Shown here piece after piece: positions 58,188 through 64,000 of a stretch of 64,000 bases of DNA. Below the pieces are notes generated by a model. That model was not told the origin of the DNA, did no database searches, and saw nothing but the letters and a program-made list of their open reading frames with translations. How positions within the stretch are numbered: the first letter of the stretch is position 1; each line of letters opens with the position of its first letter. Source of the DNA: Hymenobacter sp. BRD67 (GTDB taxonomy: Bacteria > Bacteroidota > Bacteroidia > Cytophagales > Hymenobacteraceae); the NCBI RefSeq assembly GCF_013256425.1, contig NZ_CP053904.1:4030001-4094000 (forward strand), given 5' to 3'. The translations under genes were made by a program, and so were the position numbers.

Positions 58188-58999
58188 TCAGGCAAAGGAA
58201 GTGTTTTCTATTTCAACCAGCGTACGGGTACCCTCGCCGGGGGCCGAATGCTGCTTTAAGCGGGCGTGCAGCATCTGCACCCGCACTTCGATACTGCGCA
58301 GGCCGGCTCCGCCCGAAGCCGGGCGGCTGGCTTCCAGCGCCCCTATATCGAAGCCACAGCCATCGTCTTCTACCGTAAGCGCAACCCGAGTGCCGCATTG
58401 CTGCAGCTGCACCCGGACCAGGGTAGCGCCCTGGGCATGCTTCTGGGCATTGTGGAGCAGCTCCTGGCAAATGCGGTACAGGGCCAGCTCCTGCGCCAGC
58501 GCCAGGGGCTGCTGGTAGTCGATGACCAGTGCCACCTCCAGGGTGCTGGTTTCGTTGCACACGTCGGCCAGGTGCTGCAACGCCTCGGCCAAGCCAAAGC
58601 GGTCGAGCACGGCCGGATAAAGACTGTGCGAAAGGCCGCGCACATCGTGTACCGCGTTGGCCAGTATGTCCTTCACCATGCCTGTCAGGTTCGCCGCCTC
58701 CTCGGCCGCCAGGGTGCTTTCGAGCCGGCCCAGCAGCAGCTTGGCAGTGGCCAGTGTAGAGCCAATGCCATCGTGCAGGTCGCGGCCAATGCGCTCCCGC
58801 TCGTGTTCCTGCGCCGCAATAACGGCCCGAGCAGCTCCTGCTGATAGTCCGCTTCAGCCTGTTGCAGGCGCAGCTGCTGTTGCAGCAGGCGCTTTTGATA
58901 AACCACCAGAAATACTACCAGCGTCACCCCCGCCAGCAACATAAACCCAATGCCGATAAAAAGCAGGGAAGCAAAGCTCACTTCCGGGGGCGTATCCAT
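58188..58999 (-). CDS. HisKA_3 sensor histidine kinase, frameshifted
   Basis: About 270 residues after repair. A single N-terminal transmembrane helix (LLFIGIGFMLLAGVTLVVFL) and a short coil lead to the dimerisation/phosphoacceptor domain RERIGRDLHDGIGSTLA. An HATPase_c domain follows with ELLHNAQKHA, DDGCGFD and GAGLRSIEVRVQ, typical of NarX/DegS-like kinases. The frame breaks at 58826-58828. One added G (coding strand) gives QELLGAVIAAQEHERER. It overlaps the upstream membrane-protein gene by 22 bp. With almost no extracytoplasmic part it may take its signal from that partner. Confidence 0.85.
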
Positions 59000-59640
59000 A
59001 GAGCCAGGCTGTAGCAGGAGTGGAGTACGATGGTGAGCAAAATTTCTACTGCCCACACGTTTCGGTTAAACGCTGCCGAGTAATGACGTAGTAAGTAGTT
59101 GCTGAACAAGGCGATTTGCAGGTAGCCCAGAAAATAGATTACCAGCCCGGTCGACACCCAGAACATGGGCTCCTGCTCCAGGTGTCGCACGCGCAGCTCG
59201 CTCATTAGCTTCCAGAAATACCACCCCACCATGCCCAGCACCAGCAGCGATTGCACTACCTGCTGCCCTGGCCGAAACCAATGCAGGCTGGGCCCCAGCA
59301 GGCTGTCGAAGCCAACGTACACGATAAACGCGCCTACTATCCCCGGCATAACCCGCGAAAAAGTAGCCGACCGTATTGTGCGCTTATAGAGCAAGGCCAG
59401 CAGTACCAGCTCACCCACCGTATAGATGGGCATCAGAAACAGGTTGTTGTGCTGCACCAGCATCAGCCAAAAGCCCAGTAGCTCCAATGGCAGCTCGAAG
59501 ATGGTGAGCGCTGCCAGATAGCGCAGGCTACTTGGCAACTGCTGAAAGCGCACAATTCCACTAAATCCGGCCACCAGAATGGCTACTATCGACACGGAGG
59601 AAAGCGGAGATAAGGAAATGGCGCTTAGAATATCAGCCAT
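58978..59640 (-). CDS. Seven-helix membrane protein of a two-component operon
   Basis: 220 residues with about seven hydrophobic helices and short loops (IVAILVAGFSGIV, TIFELPLELLGFWLML, LMPIYTVGELVLLALL, VMPGIVGAFIVYVG, SLLVLGMVGWYFW, FWVSTGLVIYFLGYLQIALF, VEILLTIVLHSCYSLALWI). I know no named family. Its 3' end overlaps the histidine kinase start, so translation is coupled. It may be the sensory input of the HisKA_3 kinase. Confidence 0.75.
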   Translation of the reverse strand: MADILSAISLSPLSSVSIVAILVAGFSGIVRFQQLPSSLRYLAALTIFELPLELLGFWLMLVQHNNLFLMPIYTVGELVLLALLYKRTIRSATFSRVMPGIVGAFIVYVGFDSLLGPSLHWFRPGQQVVQSLLVLGMVGWYFWKLMSELRVRHLEQEPMFWVSTGLVIYFLGYLQIALFSNYLLRHYSAAFNRNVWAVEILLTIVLHSCYSLALWIRPRK

Positions 59641-59682
59641 AAAAATCAGTGGGGCTGCTGGATGCCTGCCTTCGGTAACTGC

Positions 59683-60381
59683 TTAGCCGCCGGGCGGAAA
59701 TGGATGCGATAAGTCAAAGAAAGGCTCGTCGCTGGGGTCGTCCTGCACCCGCGCCGCAGTCTGCGTGGTTTTGTAAATGCGGATTACCAGTCCAAACGTT
59801 TGCTTGAGCTCGGTGCCTGAAGCCGGGTAGTGCTCGTGCAGGCCAAAGCCGATGTGCATTTCCTTGTTGTCATAGGTGCGTGCCGCAAACAGCGGGTCCA
59901 TGAAGTCGGCAATGTCGAAGCTGTACCCTTCCATAGGTCCGTAGCTGCTGGCAAACATGGCGGGCGTTACCTGCTTGGCAGCCGTCCAGTTCTGCAGCCA
60001 GGCCTTCACCAGGTCGTGCGGAATCTGGTCGTTGAAAGGGGGCTGGTCACTGCTGGTCTGGTTATCAGCCAGATAATAAGCCGAAATACGGCCATTCAGG
60101 GCATCGGTGGCATAAAGGGCCAGGGTAAAATGACTCTGCTTCAGGTCTGCGTCGGGCTTGAGCAGGAACTGCGCTTTTACACTCCGCGCCCCGACCGTTG
60201 ACAGCAGCCACACAATAGTTTGGAGCGAAAATTTAACGTAGGTCAGGCGAGCCTGGCCGGTGCGCTGGAATATTTCGGGTAGGTTATGCCCACTGCTGAT
60301 GGCTTCACTCCAGGCGGCCGAATAAGTATTGAATTCCTGCTGGGTGATGAAAGTGCCGGGTGGCGGGGTTTGCGGGCTCAT
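59683..60381 (-). CDS. Hypothetical protein
   Basis: 232 residues, soluble, no signal peptide. The N-terminus reads MSPQTPPPGTFITQQEFNTY. There is a possible amphipathic helix around residues 48-66, and the C-terminus is Pro-rich (DLSHPFPPGG). I do not recognise a domain. It precedes the membrane protein/kinase/regulator operon on the same strand with a 42-bp gap and may belong to it. Confidence 0.6.
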   Translation of the reverse strand: MSPQTPPPGTFITQQEFNTYSAAWSEAISSGHNLPEIFQRTGQARLTYVKFSLQTIVWLLSTVGARSVKAQFLLKPDADLKQSHFTLALYATDALNGRISAYYLADNQTSSDQPPFNDQIPHDLVKAWLQNWTAAKQVTPAMFASSYGPMEGYSFDIADFMDPLFAARTYDNKEMHIGFGLHEHYPASGTELKQTFGLVIRIYKTTQTAARVQDDPSDEPFFDLSHPFPPGG

Positions 60382-60481
60382 GGAAAAAAGCTAAAAGGGA
60401 ACAGGAAAAGAATAGAAAAGCCGCCAGCTACCAGCCGGAAATGTACATAAGCTCCTGCTGGCTTGGTGCTGGCAGGCTAAA

Positions 60482-60512
60482 AAAGCCCCTACGCATGCTG
60501 CATAGGGGCTTT
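60482..60512 (-). terminator. Terminator of mgtE
   Basis: AAAGCCCCT pairs with AGGGGCTTT. On the minus strand the stem is followed by a T run (CTTTTTTAG). It lies about 127 bp after the corrected mgtE stop. Confidence 0.65.
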
Positions 60513-60638
60513 CCATATAGCCTTCTACCAATAAAAGCCGCAGTTTGTAACCACAAAGAGACTACCTGTACGGCGCGTCCTTTAGCGTATAAGTACGCGG
60601 TTTTTAAAACAGGTATTTTTACGTGGCTGCTTGCTGCT

Positions 60639-62020
<1,382 letters not shown>

Positions 62021-62167
62021 AGGCAGGGCTGAAAAATCGAATAAAAGGGGGCGCGGGTCGTTGTTTCGCTAGGCAAGAGGGGGTGGCAGGGCAAAATTAC
62101 GCCCGAACCAGCGCTGTGCTGGCAGCCCGACCGGCATTTTTGGCGTACTTCGCTGCTGTATCTGCTT

Positions 62168-62998
62168 TTGTTTGCTGTTTTGACTCCCGCTGCTCCCTTG
62201 CCTGCCTCTGCTACTACGTCCCAGGGCACTATTGTTGTGCTGGGCGGCGGCTACGACGACCCCACGCTGGCTATGCTGGCCGGGCTGCTGCCCGCCCGCA
62301 CGGCAGCTATCGAAATTCTTACCACCGCTACCGTAGAAAAGCCGGCTCGCACGTACGCGGCCTATGCCCGGGTGCTGGCCGAGCTGGGCTGCCCCCAGGT
62401 AGGCCACCTGCAGGTCGACGAAGACCATCCCGCCGATGCGCCGGCTACCCTGGCTCGTCTGCGCGCCGCGGCGCTGGTATTTGTGACGGGCGGCGACCAG
62501 GAGCGTCTGACGGAGCTGCTGCTCGGCACCGAGTTTTTAGCGGTGCTGCGCCAGCGCTGCCAGCACGAGGCGGGCTTCATTCTGGCGGGTACCAGCGCGG
62601 GCGCCTCCGCGCTGGGTGCGCACATGATTGTAGGTGGCCGGGGCTGGCGTAGTCTGCTAGCGGGCGGCATAGAAGTGATTCCGGCCCTGGACATTCTGCC
62701 TGGTTTGCTGATTGACCAGCACTTTGTTGAGCGGGCCCGCTACCCGCGGCTGCTGCACGCCGTGCTGGCCCACCCGCAGCTGCTGGGCCTGGGCCTGAGC
62801 GAAGAGACCGGCATAATCTTCCGGCCCGGCCAGCCACCCGAAGTATTTGGTGATGAGGTGGTAGTGTTCGTCGATGGGCGGCATCTAACGGCCACCAACT
62901 ACCACGGGCGCCCACCGGGCCAGCCCATTAGCGGCCAGGGTTTTCAGGTTAGTCTGCTGGTGGCCGGCGACACTATTGCGCTGCATAGTGGACACTGA
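62168..62998 (+). CDS. Cyanophycinase-like peptidase S51
   Basis: Up to 276 residues with the cyanophycinase fold. The nucleophile Ser lies in FILAGTSAGASALGA, the early conserved FVTGGDQERL matches the family, and LLIDQHFVERARYPRLLHA holds the His of the active site. Such enzymes cut cyanophycin (poly-Asp-Arg) or related beta-Asp-Arg peptides to dipeptides. No cyanophycin synthetase lies in the window. The start is uncertain: TTG 62168 or TTG near 62198; no ATG precedes the first strand (GTIVVLGGGYDDP). Confidence 0.85.
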   Translation: MFAVLTPAAPLPASATTSQGTIVVLGGGYDDPTLAMLAGLLPARTAAIEILTTATVEKPARTYAAYARVLAELGCPQVGHLQVDEDHPADAPATLARLRAAALVFVTGGDQERLTELLLGTEFLAVLRQRCQHEAGFILAGTSAGASALGAHMIVGGRGWRSLLAGGIEVIPALDILPGLLIDQHFVERARYPRLLHAVLAHPQLLGLGLSEETGIIFRPGQPPEVFGDEVVVFVDGRHLTATNYHGRPPGQPISGQGFQVSLLVAGDTIALHSGH

Positions 62999-63151
62999 AG
63001 AGTAAGCCGCTGCCTTGTCGTGGCTGCTCGGCCGCCCTGCCCGCCGGCCCTGACCCCGCCGGGTGAATACATTCGCGCTCGGGTTGCGCGCCGCCCCAGG
63101 GCACCAAAAACCAATACTTTTGCGTTGGGCTGCCGGATAAACTTGTATTCC

Positions 63152-64000
63152 ATGTATTTGCTTTTTTCTCGCTTCTGGATGCTGGGCCTGCTGGGCCTGC
63201 TCGTGGTGGCCTGCACCCGCAAAACGGTGTCGTTCAACTCGCGGCCCGGCGATGACAGCGTGAGAGCGCTCACCGCACCCGGCGATACCCTCACTACTAC
63301 CGCCCGCAAGGAGCGCCCAAGCTGAGCATTGCGGGCAAGAAAGCCGTGCTGACCAAAGCCGAAGAGAAAGCGGCCAAGGATGCCGAAAAGGCAACTCAGC
63401 GCAAAAAGCCCATCAAGAAGAAAATATTTCTGGGCGAGCGTATCAAGAAAGCGTATGTGAAGTCTGGCCCAAAGGGGCGCAACCAGATTATCGAGATTTT
63501 CTACTTTCTCAAAACCTTCAAGCAGCCCGACCCGATGGCGCCGGCGCGCTACTACTACAGCGCCAAAAAGCACCGCATCTTTAAAGCAGTTGGCGAACTA
63601 AACCCCGCCACCGACAAAGTGCTGCACGGCCCGTACAAGAAAATGCAGAACAACAAGGTGCTCGAAACCGGCTACTTTGCCAACGGCACCCGCCACCTGC
63701 GCTGGGAAAAGTTTGATAGCAAAGGTAACCTGCTGGCCAAAACCCACTACGAGATGGGCTTTCCGCGCGATGCCAACATCAGCTACTACGACGCCGGCAA
63801 TACCATGCTCAAGGAAGTAGTGCCCTACGTAAATGGCAAGCTGGAAGGCGATTACGTAAAGTATCGCAACGATGGTCAGCGCGAGTGGACCGGCCAGTTT
63901 GAGAATGGCCGCCGGGTAGGGGAGTGGACCAATTACTGGGACTACAAGAACTACCGGCACTACGTGTACCAGTACGGGGATTCGGGCTACGAGCCCGAAG
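63152..64000 (+). CDS. Lipoprotein with YwqK/MORN-like repeats, frameshifted, partial at right edge
   Basis: Starts MYLLFSRFWMLGLLGLL and has a lipobox VVAC, so it is a lipoprotein. A basic segment (AEEKAAKDAEKATQRKKPIKK) precedes a run of imperfect repeats of the MORN/YwqK type (GPYKKMQNNKVLETGYFANG, LEGDYVKYRNDGQREWTG, GRRVGEWTNYW). The frame is broken at the C run 63316-63318. One C restores RKERPKLSIAGKKAVL and the frame then stays open to the window end. Similar proteins are annotated as YwqK-family antitoxin-like; the function is unclear. Confidence 0.7.

Noticed and set aside
63598..63960. 120-codon minus-strand frame at the right end
   Set aside because: The plus strand carries the repaired lipoprotein with MORN/YwqK-like repeats through the same bases.

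Overview
The window looks like a chromosomal segment of a GC-rich Bacteroidota, most likely a Hymenobacter-like member of the Cytophagales. Supporting signs are two secreted proteins with type IX secretion C-terminal sorting domains, Bacteroidota-type -7 boxes (TAnnTTTG), MG2/TonB-plug proteins, DUF1080 and DUF4136 proteins, an SGLT-type sugar symporter beside a GH43 enzyme, and GC-rich codon use. I see no rRNA, tRNA, CRISPR, prophage or insertion sequence.

Layout. 0-8 kb: a tandem DUF1080 secreted protein, a three-PAS histidine kinase with a single-domain response regulator, and a GH43/SGLT sugar-use pair. 7.9-15.7 kb: a one-strand cluster of eight genes (GT-B-like glycosyltransferase, SpsF-type cytidylyltransferase, split transketolase, class-III aminotransferase, SDR, KdsC-type phosphatase, NeuB-family synthase). 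It appears to make and transfer an unusual CMP-activated ulosonic acid and is the best candidate here for an undescribed pathway. Three copies of one palindromic repeat and one of another sit in its gaps. 15.9-26.6 kb: lipid hydroxylase with an SMR transporter, YceI, a large gluzincin/propeller/barrel protein, NDH-2, DUF4136 lipoprotein and a long MscS channel. 26.6-36 kb: acyl-CoA synthetase, T9SS adhesin, DUF1905 protein, aldo/keto reductase, DsbA-like oxidoreductase and an MG2-plug protein. 36-45 kb: mfd flanked by two repeat-built coiled-coil genes, a YdjM-like membrane protein, an NYN/cold-shock protein, thioesterase, YajQ and TerC. 45-57 kb: M36 metalloprotease, RNA methyltransferase, mutS, a second MG2-plug protein, lipoprotein MsrA, FabH and ArfB. 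57-64 kb: a membrane protein/kinase/regulator operon, MgtE, cyanophycinase-like hydrolase and a YwqK-like lipoprotein running off the end.

An important property of the sequence itself: at least 13 genes are broken by 15 frameshifts, and every one is repaired by adding a single G or C at a G/C run of 3-7. This one-sided pattern points to homopolymer deletions in the assembly rather than real pseudogenes. I give corrected spans for these genes.

Many convergent gene pairs are separated by long, nearly perfect hairpins that should terminate transcription from both sides.
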